Below are positions 1 through 9,331 of a DNA stretch of 64,000 nucleotides, in pieces. The notes beneath the pieces were generated by a model. The model saw nothing but the letters and a program-made list of their open reading frames with translations. It did no database searches and was not told the DNA's origin. Source of the stretch: Cohnella herbarum (lineage in GTDB: Bacteria > Bacillota > Bacilli > Paenibacillales > Paenibacillaceae); the NCBI RefSeq assembly GCF_012849095.1, contig NZ_CP051680.1, forward strand, positions 3,622,501 to 3,686,500. The letters run 5' to 3'. Position 1 is the stretch's first letter, and every line of letters starts with the position of its first letter. The position numbers and the translations under genes were made by a program.

Positions 1-776
1 TCAGGACTCTCTAATTTTTTCAACCTATTCAAGTGCTCCCTAAAGATTCGGACATCGATTTCCACCCGTTCGGGATCGAGATAATATCTCTCGTTCTCGT
101 ACTTCAGAACGCCGTCGAAACCCAATTGCTTCATATTCTTTCTAAGCAGGCTAATGCAAGTGTGCAAATAAACCTTCGCTTTATGAAAGCTGTCTTCAGG
201 CCATAAATTTTCGATAATGAGATCGCGATGAACGCGGCTGTCTTCCTGCACCGCCAAGTAAGCCATCAGTTCCTTCTCTTTCGAAGTTCGCCATTTCATT
301 CTCGGCCCATCGTCGATTCCGGCGAAATACTGGCCGAACAGCCGAATCGTCAGCATGGGAGCGTCAGGGGCTTCGTTGACCAAGGCGGCATGCTCGGCGA
401 CAATGCCGGACCGGGCATTTTCCTTCTGTATTCTTGCGATAGTCTTAGCCAATCTATCCATTTCCAGCGGCTTCAGAATATAATCGATTGCCGCGTGCTC
501 GAATGCGGATATCGCGTATTGGTCATAGGCGGTCACGAAAACGATTTGAACGTCGTTATTGTCGTTTCTTACGATTTCCGCAAGCTCCAATCCGTTCATT
601 TCCGGCATCTCGATATCGAGAAACAGGACGTCGGGGCGAAGCATCTTAAGCTTACGAATAGCATCGAAGCCATTGCTCGAACGGCCGATCACTTCGACCT
701 CGCCGGTTCGTTGTAGAAACAGCTCCAATATATTAAGCGCATGCTCCTCGTCATCCACTACAAATGCTTTAATCAT
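1..776 (-). CDS. Response regulator with winged-helix/SARP-like output, C-terminus cut by window edge
   Basis: The frame opens with ATG at 776 and stays open to base 1. The first ~120 residues form a receiver domain: VVDDEE acidic pocket near residues 6-11, phosphoacceptor Asp in FLDIEMPEMNG, and KP in DYILKPLE. After a linker, a winged-helix DNA-binding segment follows (MLTIRLFGQYF... WRTSKEKELMAYLAV... DLIIENLWPE... HTCISLLRKNM), of the kind seen in SARP-type regulators, where a helical BTAD domain normally comes next. That part is beyond the window. The gene lies 50 bases downstream of the hybrid kinase on the same strand and is its probable partner. The target genes cannot be read from this sequence. 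Confidence 0.85.
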   Translation of the reverse strand, partial: MIKAFVVDDEEHALNILELFLQRTGEVEVIGRSSNGFDAIRKLKMLRPDVLFLDIEMPEMNGLELAEIVRNDNNDVQIVFVTAYDQYAISAFEHAAIDYILKPLEMDRLAKTIARIQKENARSGIVAEHAALVNEAPDAPMLTIRLFGQYFAGIDDGPRMKWRTSKEKELMAYLAVQEDSRVHRDLIIENLWPEDSFHKAKVYLHTCISLLRKNMKQLGFDGVLKYENERYYLDPERVEIDVRIFREHLNRLKKLESP

Positions 777-826
777 CTAGTTTGCTCACCCCGATAGAAT
801 ATGGACAAAGATATGCTTGCCTCAGA

Positions 827-3800
827 TCACGAATACGCTAGCGGAAGCCAAATCGTAACCTTCGTTCCAACGCCCCGTTCGCTTTCCACGACGGGCGTTC
901 TTCCGGTCATATGCGCCACGCGGCGCGTAATGTTGCGGAAGCCGACGCCTTGCTCCTGCTTGCCGACTTCCATGATGGCCCGTACTTGTTCCGCCGTCAT
1001 GCCGATTCCATCGTCCTCCACGACGACGCGCACGAACTCGCCTTCCTGATGGATCGTCAACCGAACGGTGCCACCGCTAAGCTTCTTCGATACGCCATGC
1101 CGAATGGCGTTCTCCACCAAAGGCTCGATCGTCAGCGGCATGACTTGGCACCCTAACAGCTCCTTGTCGACATCGAATTCGACGCGAACGCGATCTCCGA
1201 ACCGCGCCTTCTCGATATCCACGTAAGCCTGGATAAGCTCCATTTCCTTGCTCAGATTAACGGTCTCTTCCGTATTGTCCAGATGGAAAATAATGCGCAA
1301 ATATCGGCTGAAAATACTCAGCAGCTCGCCCGCCCGTACGCCGTCCGTATAACAGAGAGACATGATCGTGCCTAGCGCGTTATATAAAAAATGCGGCTTA
1401 ATCTGCGACCGAAGAAACGCCATCTCGTTCACTGCCGCTTCCTTGACCAAGCGTTTCATAGACAACAGCGTGTTTACCCGAACCCGGATTTCGCCGGGAT
1501 CGAGCGGCCGCGTAATAAAGTCGCTGCCTCCGGCCGAGATGCCCGCTTCGATATCCGCGGACGTGTTGCGGGTACCGATGAGGAGTACCGGCATCTCCGC
1601 TTGCGTAAAATGCTGCCGAATCCGGCGGCACAATTCATAACCGTTATCGCCCGGAAGCATGACATCGATAAGTACCAGATCCGGCCGATCCATCCGCGTA
1701 ACCTGAGCATAAGCCTCCTTGTCCGTTCCGGCGCAGTAAGCTTCGTAGCCCTCCGATGTCAGCATGCCGTAGAGGTGCTCAACGTCTACCGGATCCGCGG
1801 AGGCGATTAAGATTTTGGAGGCTCCTTCTTTCGCTTGTCGCGGTTCGGGAATGACGTTCCCGGCAAACGGATGCACCGATTCCTCATTGCCCGCGGCAAT
1901 CTCCATTAGACTCTCTGACGCCTCCGGCAAAGCGATTTCCAATGTTCCGTCCGTCTCGTTCGGACCGAACTTCCCTCCCATGAGCTCTGTCAGTTCGTTC
2001 GCGATAGACAGACCAAGGGCGAAGCTATTGTCCGCTTCCGGCTCTTCGCCGACGATGGCGTCGTTTACTTCCTGAGGGCCGCTGCCCGAAGACTCGATAT
2101 GTATTAAAATGTTGTGTCCCTCCCTTCTGCTACGGATGGAAACGATCCCGTCCTGAATATGTCTTAAGCTGTAATTGATCGAGTTGTATAGGACCTGTAT
2201 CAATCGGTTCTCATCCGCGATAATATATCTGGCTTCGGGAGAGATACGATGCGTTAGCTGCGTATTTTTCCCTTTGGCGAGAAAACCGAACACTTCCATG
2301 ACAACGGAAACGCAAGCGACGAGATCGACCTGTTTTAGATCAACCTTCAGTTTGCCGTCCTTAATCCGCGCAGCGTCTATGATATCGTTGACCATATTGG
2401 ACATTCGGTAAGCCGTATTCCGTATAAACCTCAGCTTATCTTTCATTTCCTGTTCCGCGGACTTCTTGAAAGGCTCTTTGAGCAGAGCCTGCGAGAGATT
2501 CATAATGCCGTTCAGCGGGGTATTCAACTCATGAGAGGTAATCAGCAGAAATTCATCCTTCATCCGATCCGCTATCTGTAGCTGATTCGTCAATTGTTTC
2601 ATCGAGGTATAGGCACCGACATATTGATGAATGAGCAGCAGGGCGATCGTGACTAGAAAAAAGATAAAAATCATGTTATTGAGCAGAGCCGAGGTCAAAT
2701 TCTCGTTGCTTAGGATTACGTTAAGGTCCAGCAGCAAATGCGACCACACCGCCGCGAAATAAAGTTGGAATTGTCGTTTGTCCAATATTCCGAATTGTTG
2801 CCTCAGGTAAGCCAAGAACAAATATCCGATCAGCACGAGATAGATTAACGTGATTCCCAAATACATGATGTCCTGCGCATAGGAATATACGCGAAACGGG
2901 AAGATGACGATTACGACGCAATAAGCGAAGTTAAATAGTGCCGAACTTAGGAACAGCATTCGGACGCCCGATCTTCGAAACAGTTTCCACGAGAGAATAA
3001 ACAGCAAGGCCGGCGTAATGAATACGGAAACCGTTTTGATTTTGAACGCCAGTTCGAATGGGATATCCGGAAAAAATTGCAGGAACAATCTCTCTCCGTT
3101 CGTAATGACGCTAACCGCTATGAAAAAGAAATAAACCCCGAATAATAGAAGCAGCGAGTTTCTATGGAACCACAAATAGAGGCAGAAAATGAGCATAGCG
3201 GAGATCATCGGAATGATAGCTCCCATTAGCTCCAGCCCGACTTGTATGCTTTTCTTGACTTGAAGTTCCTTTCCTATGCCCAAAGAAAGCGATTCCGCGA
3301 TTCCGCCATTCTTAAAATCGAAATTAGCTGTTTGTAATAAAATTTCGATCTCGTTCCCCTGCGATGGAAAATAAGCGACATAAGGTACGTTTCTTGGCGT
3401 ATATTGCGCCCTGGATACCCCCGGTTGTCCGGATTGTCCTCCTTCTACTCCTCCTATGTATAGCTTGTCCGAAAACCGGACGTAGTTTTTGCTAATCGCC
3501 AGCATTTGGCCCTCGGGGGCATTTTGGATGACTAAACGATACGTGCCATAACCCATCCCGCTCATCGCTCGCCCGTCGCGATCCTGCCACCCGTCCCATT
3601 TCCCGGGCACGGCGATGTAACCTTTGTTATCGCTAGTTTCGCCCGGCATCAACAACTGATTCGGATAAAACTCCCACTCTCCGTCCAACCCGAATATACC
3701 GTGGTTCCGATAATCCCAGTCCTCAAGATCAAGTTCGCCTTTATCCACCGAGGGCACGGCTTTATCCGGCTGTGCCGTAAACCACATCGCGAGTCCCACG

Positions 3801-3856
3801 AAAACAGTCAATAGAAGAAGACCTATGAGAAAGTTATCTCTTGCTCCCTTTGCCAC
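827..3856 (-). CDS. Hybrid sensor histidine kinase: 7TM-DISM sensor, HisKA/HATPase, receiver, LytS-type kinase
   Basis: Start is GTG at 3856 behind GGGAGG. Order: N-terminal membrane anchor (~9-27); extracellular beta-rich 7TMR-DISM sensor (~45-200, typical FGLDGEWEFYPNQLL); seven membrane helices (~205-415); HisKA H-box SHELNTPLNG with His442; a first HATPase (~530-645); a receiver (~680-800, Asp731); and a second LytS/YesM-type kinase (IKPHFLYN, His822; ATPase N-box PLVENAIRHG near 911, G-box DDGIGM near 948). The first ATPase has lost its G1-box Asp (ESSGSG at 588-593). The receiver's acidic pair is replaced (ASADP at 685-689) and its usual Lys is Arg783. The C-terminal kinase looks intact and probably carries the activity. 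The sensed carbohydrate or other ligand is unknown. Confidence 0.9.
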   Translation of the reverse strand: MAKGARDNFLIGLLLLTVFVGLAMWFTAQPDKAVPSVDKGELDLEDWDYRNHGIFGLDGEWEFYPNQLLMPGETSDNKGYIAVPGKWDGWQDRDGRAMSGMGYGTYRLVIQNAPEGQMLAISKNYVRFSDKLYIGGVEGGQSGQPGVSRAQYTPRNVPYVAYFPSQGNEIEILLQTANFDFKNGGIAESLSLGIGKELQVKKSIQVGLELMGAIIPMISAMLIFCLYLWFHRNSLLLLFGVYFFFIAVSVITNGERLFLQFFPDIPFELAFKIKTVSVFITPALLFILSWKLFRRSGVRMLFLSSALFNFAYCVVIVIFPFRVYSYAQDIMYLGITLIYLVLIGYLFLAYLRQQFGILDKRQFQLYFAAVWSHLLLDLNVILSNENLTSALLNNMIFIFFLVTIALLLIHQYVGAYTSMKQLTNQLQIADRMKDEFLLITSHELNTPLNGIMNLSQALLKEPFKKSAEQEMKDKLRFIRNTAYRMSNMVNDIIDAARIKDGKLKVDLKQVDLVACVSVVMEVFGFLAKGKNTQLTHRISPEARYIIADENRLIQVLYNSINYSLRHIQDGIVSIRSRREGHNILIHIESSGSGPQEVNDAIVGEEPEADNSFALGLSIANELTELMGGKFGPNETDGTLEIALPEASESLMEIAAGNEESVHPFAGNVIPEPRQAKEGASKILIASADPVDVEHLYGMLTSEGYEAYCAGTDKEAYAQVTRMDRPDLVLIDVMLPGDNGYELCRRIRQHFTQAEMPVLLIGTRNTSADIEAGISAGGSDFITRPLDPGEIRVRVNTLLSMKRLVKEAAVNEMAFLRSQIKPHFLYNALGTIMSLCYTDGVRAGELLSIFSRYLRIIFHLDNTEETVNLSKEMELIQAYVDIEKARFGDRVRVEFDVDKELLGCQVMPLTIEPLVENAIRHGVSKKLSGGTVRLTIHQEGEFVRVVVEDDGIGMTAEQVRAIMEVGKQEQGVGFRNITRRVAHMTGRTPVVESERGVGTKVTIWLPLAYS

Positions 3857-3936
3857 GCACGCTCTACCTCCCGGTGCCTTCCCCTTAAATGTACAGGTAG
3901 GCGCTTAACAAATACTTAACGAGGTTGTTCATAAAG

Positions 3937-3959
3937 TCCAATTTTGATCACGAAGCCTA
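3937..3959 (+). repeat. Solo end of the dispersed structured repeat family
   Basis: The stretch AAAGTCC(AA)TTTTGATCACGAAG matches AAAGTCC(GC)TTTTGATCACGAAG, which opens each unit of the 34582-35135 array when that array is read on its minus strand. Only two bases differ over 23. Similarity stops after this end, so this is either a decayed relative or a related element. It lies downstream of a dapA-like gene. Confidence 0.5.
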
Positions 3960-3998
3960 TCTTGAAGATACCGCTTACGCTAGCCTCGAAAATCCGAA

Positions 3999-4026
3999 AA
4001 GCTCAAGATGGTCTCATCTTGAGCTT
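3999..4026 (-). terminator. Rho-independent terminator after the dapA-like gene
   Basis: A perfect 12-bp stem (AAGCTCAAGATG / CATCTTGAGCTT) closes a 4-base loop. Read on the minus strand it is followed by TTTTCGGATTTTCG. It sits about 140 bases beyond the stop at 4166 and ends the operon that runs leftward from the permease at 12028. Confidence 0.65.
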
Positions 4027-4165
4027 CTCATACTTCTTAATATAGCACCTCGTAACGATATTGCGGCAACTATTACACGCTGCTATAACGCTTAGCCGTA
4101 GAAGAAGGAGCCAACCACGTTCCATCGGATAACACGATCATCTTATTGCGGACCGCCAGCCGTTG

Positions 4166-5089
4166 TTACGATGGAAGTTGCTTCTCCCACGCCTCCGAAA
4201 GCCTGCGCAGCATCGCGACTTCCGATTTGTTCGTCTCCGTGAACGAAGAGGACGGTTGCGAGCGGCTCCCGTAATTCCCGGCGATCCCTTCCAGCATGAG
4301 ATGATATTTCGCGTTCGTCGGATATAGCTGTTTCTCGATCCAAGATGCCATGGTGAGCAGATCGCTCAACCGCTCCGCTTCAACCGGATGGTTACGGTAA
4401 TCGCGAACGAGCTTCGAATAGAGAGACGGATGGAAATTGCCCATGACACCGCTATATCCCGCAGCCCCCAACCGGAGCGACTCCAGCAAGGTAGCGGTAT
4501 TCGCATTGAAGATTTTCAAATCCGTCCCGCGCACGGCATCCAGCTTGCCCCGGATCAACCCGATGTCGCAGCACGTATCCTTCAGGAAACAGAATCGCCC
4601 CGTATCCGCGAACCATCTTAGCAATTCCGGGGAGACGACCCGCTTGTAGGGAAAAGGACATTCGTACAATCCGATTGGAAGCTTGTCCGGTAACTCTGGC
4701 AAGAGCTTCTCTACGTTTCTCTTGACGATATCGTCCGATTCGCCCTCCAACGCCAGCCTGTTCGTAATCAGTACGAGCGCGTCGATGCCCGTCTCGCTCA
4801 TGGCCCGCAATTCTTCAGCCTGTTCCGCCAACGACTCCGAGATGTGCCCTGAAGCTATGACGGGGATTTTCCCCTTCGTCGCTTTTTTGACGAAAGCAGC
4901 CAATTCAACCCTTTCTTCTAGGTTAAGATAGAACATCTCGCTAGATTGGCACACGGCGAACAAGCCGTCCGCTCCGTTCAGAACGTACCACCGTACCGCT
5001 TTCTCCATCGCGGTATAATCGATTCTACCATTGTCGTTGTACAAGGTGACCATTGTTGGCCAAACCCCGTCTTTCATCCTCTCTAGCAT
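4166..5089 (-). CDS. Dihydrodipicolinate synthase / N-acetylneuraminate lyase family aldolase
   Basis: At 307 residues it has the standard length of this TIM-barrel class I aldolase family. Visible family features are the N-terminal GVWPTMVTLYNDNGRID, the region around YECPFPYK with the conserved Tyr, and the Schiff-base lysine in FCFLKDTCCD. Members cleave or make pyruvate-derived keto acids (DapA, NanA, 2-keto-3-deoxy sugar acid aldolases). Next to a sugar importer, a catabolic keto-sugar-acid aldolase is more likely than lysine biosynthesis. Start: ATG behind GAGGTGAG. It follows the lipoprotein at 5180 across a probable terminator (5116-5139), so it may be expressed partly separately. Exact substrate unknown. 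Confidence 0.85.
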   Translation of the reverse strand: MLERMKDGVWPTMVTLYNDNGRIDYTAMEKAVRWYVLNGADGLFAVCQSSEMFYLNLEERVELAAFVKKATKGKIPVIASGHISESLAEQAEELRAMSETGIDALVLITNRLALEGESDDIVKRNVEKLLPELPDKLPIGLYECPFPYKRVVSPELLRWFADTGRFCFLKDTCCDIGLIRGKLDAVRGTDLKIFNANTATLLESLRLGAAGYSGVMGNFHPSLYSKLVRDYRNHPVEAERLSDLLTMASWIEKQLYPTNAKYHLMLEGIAGNYGSRSQPSSSFTETNKSEVAMLRRLSEAWEKQLPS

Positions 5090-5115
5090 TCCTACTCACC
5101 TCATCTGATTAGAAA

Positions 5116-5139
5116 AGAGGGAGTCTCCTCCCTCCCTCT
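5116..5139 (-). terminator. Probable terminator or attenuator between lipoprotein and aldolase genes
   Basis: On the minus strand an 8-bp stem AGAGGGAG / CTCCCTCT closes an 8-base loop and is followed by TTTTC. It lies about 40 bases after the stop of the solute-binding gene and just before the aldolase ribosome site, so it could cap the lipoprotein message or reduce read-through. Confidence 0.5.
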
Positions 5140-5179
5140 CCATCCTTTTATTCCGTATCCGACTCCAAGAAGTCATCGA

Positions 5180-6805
5180 TTACTGACTCTCCAGCCTAGC
5201 TTGAGCTTCGTTAAAGATCGACTCGAGCTCGCCGGAACCGTCTTTCTGCAGCTTCTTCGCGAACGCCTCGAATTCGTCCATCGGCTTGACGCCCATAATG
5301 AACTTATCCACTTCTTGGAAGACGACCGTATTCAGATCGGTGCGCAGTCGCTTTACCTTCTCCGCTTCCTCTTTCGTAAGCGGCGGCTCGAGCGGCCGGG
5401 TCACGATACCGTTCTTCAAGTCCTTCTCTTGCCGCTTGATATTTTCGCTCCATTTGACCGAATCGGGCGTGCTGTACATACTCGTAGCTCTCTCGTCAAT
5501 GTATAGCGTGAAAGCAAGCAATCCCGTGCCAAGATCGGATTGCAGCTTGTACAAGCTCGTTTCTTTGCCGTACTTTTCCTTAATGCCGTCCGTAACCTTA
5601 TACTCTCCGTTTTCTTTCGTGAAGTGCTCGCCTTCTTTTCCGAAATTAGTGATGTCCGCGCCTTCTTCGCTGTACATCCAATCCAAGTAACGAACGACCG
5701 CTTCCGGATTCTTGACCTTGGAACTGATCAAGAAGTTTTCCGTCAACCAATGATCCGGGAACCGATAGTTGCGTTTCTGACCTTGGCTATTAGCCATATT
5801 CGGTATCATTTCGAACGCGGCATCCGGGTCCGCGGCTTTCAGCGAAGCTCCGAAAGCCGTCGCGTAGCCTATGTTATCGTAGAAGAACAGCGATTTGCCC
5901 GAGCTTAGCTTCTCTTTCCAGGTATCGGAAGTCGATACCGCGTAATCCGGATCCAGCAGCTTCTCCTTGTAAAGCTTGCTCAAGAATTCGAGCGCTTCCT
6001 TAAACTCGGGATGCGCCGGTCCGTAGAGCCATTTTCCTCCATCGACGTCATAATCGTAGTAGACGTCGAAGCCGGAACCGAGCGGGTAAGTCATCACGTC
6101 AAGCAACTGCTGCGTCCCCCATCGGATCGTCATCGGTTGGGAATCCGGGTAAGCTTCTTTCATTTTTTTCAACGTTTCGTACAACTCGTCGAACGTTTGC
6201 GGCGTCTGCAAGCCGAGCTCCTTCATGACGTCTGAGCGAATCATGGGAAAAGGACCGGCGGAGCCTTGATAACGGGCAAGTCTAGGAAATCCGTATAATT
6301 TGTCGCCGATCTTCAGGTTATTGATCTGAGGATTTTCCTCGATCAGCTTCTTCAAGTTAGGCGCGTGATCCAAGTAATCGGATATCGGTAGGAATAAGCC
6401 CGTATTCGCGAACGATTGAATCGTCGTATCCTCGGCGTACATAATGTCCGGCAAGTTATTCGTGGCGATCAGCGTGTGCAACTTCTCTTCGTAGTTGTCC
6501 GAAGGAACGGTCTCGATCTTCAGCTTGACCCCTGTCGCAGCTTCTCTTAAAGCGAATGAAGGCGCGTCGATGATCAGCGGTTGGTTGGGATGCTCGCCAA
6601 GCATGACCCTTAAGGTCATCGGTTCGTTGACGATCTTGCCCGCGCCAACGCCCGCATCGCCGCTTGCCTGACTGCTTGCTTGGCTGCTTGCTTGGCTGCT
6701 CGCCGTCGCATCGTTCCCATTGGATGAATTTCCTCCGCAGCCCGTTAGCGCCAGGGCGATGGACGTCATCGCGATTAAACTGAATTGCCGCTTTTTCCTG
6801 CTCAT
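5180..6805 (-). CDS. Carbohydrate ABC transporter solute-binding lipoprotein (LplA type)
   Basis: ATG at 6805 follows AGGAGGG at good spacing; the upstream in-frame TTG at 6811 is too close to it. The N-terminus is a lipoprotein signal (RKKRQF, hydrophobic stretch, lipobox LTGC) followed by a Ser/Gln-rich spacer with ASSQASSQ repeats. The ~541-residue length and the phrases MRVMLGEHPNQP, DIMYAEDTT and GFPRLARYQ fit the large extracytoplasmic oligosaccharide-binding proteins that pair with LplB/LplC permeases. It captures an oligosaccharide at the outer face of the membrane. It is downstream of the permeases, phosphatase and AraC regulator in one direction of transcription. Ligand unknown. Confidence 0.92.
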   Translation of the reverse strand: MSRKKRQFSLIAMTSIALALTGCGGNSSNGNDATASSQASSQASSQASGDAGVGAGKIVNEPMTLRVMLGEHPNQPLIIDAPSFALREAATGVKLKIETVPSDNYEEKLHTLIATNNLPDIMYAEDTTIQSFANTGLFLPISDYLDHAPNLKKLIEENPQINNLKIGDKLYGFPRLARYQGSAGPFPMIRSDVMKELGLQTPQTFDELYETLKKMKEAYPDSQPMTIRWGTQQLLDVMTYPLGSGFDVYYDYDVDGGKWLYGPAHPEFKEALEFLSKLYKEKLLDPDYAVSTSDTWKEKLSSGKSLFFYDNIGYATAFGASLKAADPDAAFEMIPNMANSQGQKRNYRFPDHWLTENFLISSKVKNPEAVVRYLDWMYSEEGADITNFGKEGEHFTKENGEYKVTDGIKEKYGKETSLYKLQSDLGTGLLAFTLYIDERATSMYSTPDSVKWSENIKRQEKDLKNGIVTRPLEPPLTKEEAEKVKRLRTDLNTVVFQEVDKFIMGVKPMDEFEAFAKKLQKDGSGELESIFNEAQARLESQ

Positions 6806-6920
6806 GTGCAACCCTCCTGAGATATGTGAATCTGGCTGTAACGATACGTTATCTCCGGGAACTCCGAAAGAACCGATACTTGCCCGCAGGTTTCAAATTT
6901 CCTCTAGGCGGTATGACGAT

Positions 6921-9317
6921 TCATGATTCTACCGTAAGCTCGGCGAAGGTGGACTGTTGAATCCCCGACTCCCGATATTGAGAAGGAGAAATCCCCTCGT
7001 ATTTCTTGAAGAGCCTCAAGAAAGTCGTTCGGCTATATATGCCGACCTTGCCCGAAATCTCGTTGATGCTCATATCCGTTTCGAGCAACAGCGTCTTGGA
7101 TCTCGCGATTCGATTGTAGCTGATATAATCGGTCAAATTCATTTTCGTTTTCTCTTTGAACACCTTGGACAAATACTTAGCGGACGTACCCATCTCTTCC
7201 GCGATCTTCTCTAAATACAGATCATGGTGGTAATTGTTCTCGATGTATTCCATAATCATCGTAATCAACATGCCCGAGCCTTTTTCCTTCGGAATGCCGG
7301 TTTGGTCCACGATCCGTTCATAGAAAGCGGCAAGGCATTCCCGCCTTCTCTCGAATTCAATCGTATAATTGCCGCTCCCTCGCAGCACCCCGTCTTCCTC
7401 CTCCGTAATCATCTGGAACAATTGCAAACCCTTTTCGGACAAATAACGCTTGCCCGTGTTGTAGAGCTCCGTCAGCAGCAAGCTCAGATTGTCCGGGGAT
7501 ACGCCCGACAATCGATTTCGCTCGATCTGCTCGTCCAATTGTCGCCGCAAGAGCTCCTTGTCTCCGGTTTTCAAAGCGTTCACGATTTTGTTCTCGTCGG
7601 TCATGGAATAAGAGTAAACGATCTGTTGCGTAGGATGCTCGGCTGTATCCAGCACTTGGAAAGCCTGATTGGAATCCTGGTAACCTAGCACGGACAATGC
7701 CTCTCCGAACGATCTCCCGAGTTGTTCCACTCCCTCATACGGCTTGCCGATCCCCGCATTCATGACGCAGTAGCGCGCATCGTATCGGAAAGTTTCCGTC
7801 AATCTGCGCAGCGCCTTCTTCAGGCGTTCTAATCCTTCATCCTTCGGTAACCTTACAATGCAAGCGAATACGTTGTGTTGATATTCCACCACGTATGTCG
7901 GGATATGCTCGCCGACGAGTCCCCAAACTACGTTCTTCAATTTACTCTGGATCCCTATTCGTTCGGTGTCCTGAATCTCGGTAAAGAAGACGTCATGGAA
8001 CTTGAACCGTACGCAACTGCACACGAATACGCCATCCGCATCTTTGAAATGCTTCTCCACGAGTCTGCACAGCTTCCCTTCCTGACTTCCCCCGCCGTAT
8101 CCCCCGCGTAACAAATGTTGAAGCGCGCTATCGACATACTCGTCGGAAAGCGCATTCAATTTATTCTGAAAATAGGAATTGTTCTCCATGATCTGGTTAA
8201 TCCTTCTTCCGATCATATCGAATTCGTCGTTAGGAATTCTCTTCGAATCGGGCAACTTCCCGTTACCATTCTCGCTCTCGTCGCTTTGAAGTAAAATATC
8301 CCGAATCTTCTTGATCGGATTGTATAAATTCAACGTAAATACGACGGAGAAAGCGATACCGACGACGGTTAACACGATGCAGATCGCAACGATCAACTTC
8401 GTGATTTGGCCAGCGTTCTCGGTAAACTCTCTAGTCGGAGTGATCGAATAATAGTTCCAGCCGTAATTCTCGTCTTTAACCGTAGAAACGAGATAATCTT
8501 CTCCCCCGATGGCGACGTTTTCGTAAGATTGTCCCTTAATTGCGGAATGTTCAGCGATCGCTTCCATCGCTTCGCTTTCCGAGAACCGATCCGAGGTCGA
8601 TAAAATAAAGTTGCCATTCGAATCAAGCAATAGAAATTCGGTCGTCGGGAAGATCGCGTTATTCATCAACGTCGATCTCATCGTCTGCAGAGACATGGTC
8701 ACGACCATAACGACGTCATGTCCTCTTACCGTGTTGCGGGTCAGGATAGGAAGCGTCGGAATCGTCTTGGACGGGGATACATGCGCCTTCGCGGGTTCTA
8801 AGATCTCCAGTATCCTCTCGCCTCGCAGCATTTCCGCCCAACGTGAGGTAGAATAGCGATCGAGCGGATAGGTTTTACCGAAGAAAAGCTCGAAATCCTC
8901 GACTCCTTCGTTCGTATACACCCTCTCGTCATCGACGAATACGAAAATCCGATCCACGTAATCGGAAAGCAGGCTCTGAATTCGAGCAATCGTTTGGGGA
9001 ACGATCGATAACCTCGACCGCTCCTCAAGGGTATACAATCGATCGGGCTGCAATAACGTTCGAATGGCATTATCGTTGAAAAACAAAGTGTTGGTCTCTT
9101 GCACCGTCCGTAAATACATGCCGATCGTGCTAGCCGAGGAGTGAAGATTGACGGAGATTTTCTCCGAGAAGTCCTTCTCCATGTTTTTCGTAGAGCTAAC
9201 GTAAAAGAACGCGCCGATAATCGAGATCGGAAGGAGTAGAGAAAGGAAGGATAGCAGAATTCGCAAGAATAGCTTATTTAGCTTAAATCCCGGCAATCCG
9301 CCGAATTTGGTCTTCAT
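6921..9317 (-). CDS. AraC-family regulator with membrane-bound extracellular sensor
   Basis: This 798-residue protein has a membrane helix near residues 16-42, an extracellular Cache-like region up to ~295, a second helix (~298-325), and a HAMP-like/linker region. It ends in an AraC DNA-binding domain (YLEKIAEEMGTSAKYLSKVFKEKTKMNLTDYISYNRI, then INEISGKVGIYSRTTFLRLFKKYEGISPSQYR). It is the one-component counterpart of YesM/YesN: sensing outside and DNA binding inside in one chain. It is flanked by the phosphatase and the lipoprotein gene, so it most likely controls this importer. Ligand unknown. Confidence 0.9.
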   Translation of the reverse strand: MKTKFGGLPGFKLNKLFLRILLSFLSLLLPISIIGAFFYVSSTKNMEKDFSEKISVNLHSSASTIGMYLRTVQETNTLFFNDNAIRTLLQPDRLYTLEERSRLSIVPQTIARIQSLLSDYVDRIFVFVDDERVYTNEGVEDFELFFGKTYPLDRYSTSRWAEMLRGERILEILEPAKAHVSPSKTIPTLPILTRNTVRGHDVVMVVTMSLQTMRSTLMNNAIFPTTEFLLLDSNGNFILSTSDRFSESEAMEAIAEHSAIKGQSYENVAIGGEDYLVSTVKDENYGWNYYSITPTREFTENAGQITKLIVAICIVLTVVGIAFSVVFTLNLYNPIKKIRDILLQSDESENGNGKLPDSKRIPNDEFDMIGRRINQIMENNSYFQNKLNALSDEYVDSALQHLLRGGYGGGSQEGKLCRLVEKHFKDADGVFVCSCVRFKFHDVFFTEIQDTERIGIQSKLKNVVWGLVGEHIPTYVVEYQHNVFACIVRLPKDEGLERLKKALRRLTETFRYDARYCVMNAGIGKPYEGVEQLGRSFGEALSVLGYQDSNQAFQVLDTAEHPTQQIVYSYSMTDENKIVNALKTGDKELLRRQLDEQIERNRLSGVSPDNLSLLLTELYNTGKRYLSEKGLQLFQMITEEEDGVLRGSGNYTIEFERRRECLAAFYERIVDQTGIPKEKGSGMLITMIMEYIENNYHHDLYLEKIAEEMGTSAKYLSKVFKEKTKMNLTDYISYNRIARSKTLLLETDMSINEISGKVGIYSRTTFLRLFKKYEGISPSQYRESGIQQSTFAELTVES

Positions 9318-9331
9318 CCGTTATCCGCTCC

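Larger units (their letters stand above)
3857..4165. other. 309-base intergenic region with one terminator and a repeat end
   Basis: No convincing gene. It holds a minus-strand terminator (3999-4026) and a 23-base stretch (3937-3959) resembling one end of the structured repeats at 34582-35135. A 23-codon minus-strand reading frame near 4110 has no recognisable relatives or ribosome site and is not called. Confidence 0.5.

Noticed and set aside
4097..4165. Short minus-strand reading frame (about 23 codons) after the dapA-like gene
   Set aside because: No ribosome site, no recognisable similarity, and located between a stop codon and a terminator.
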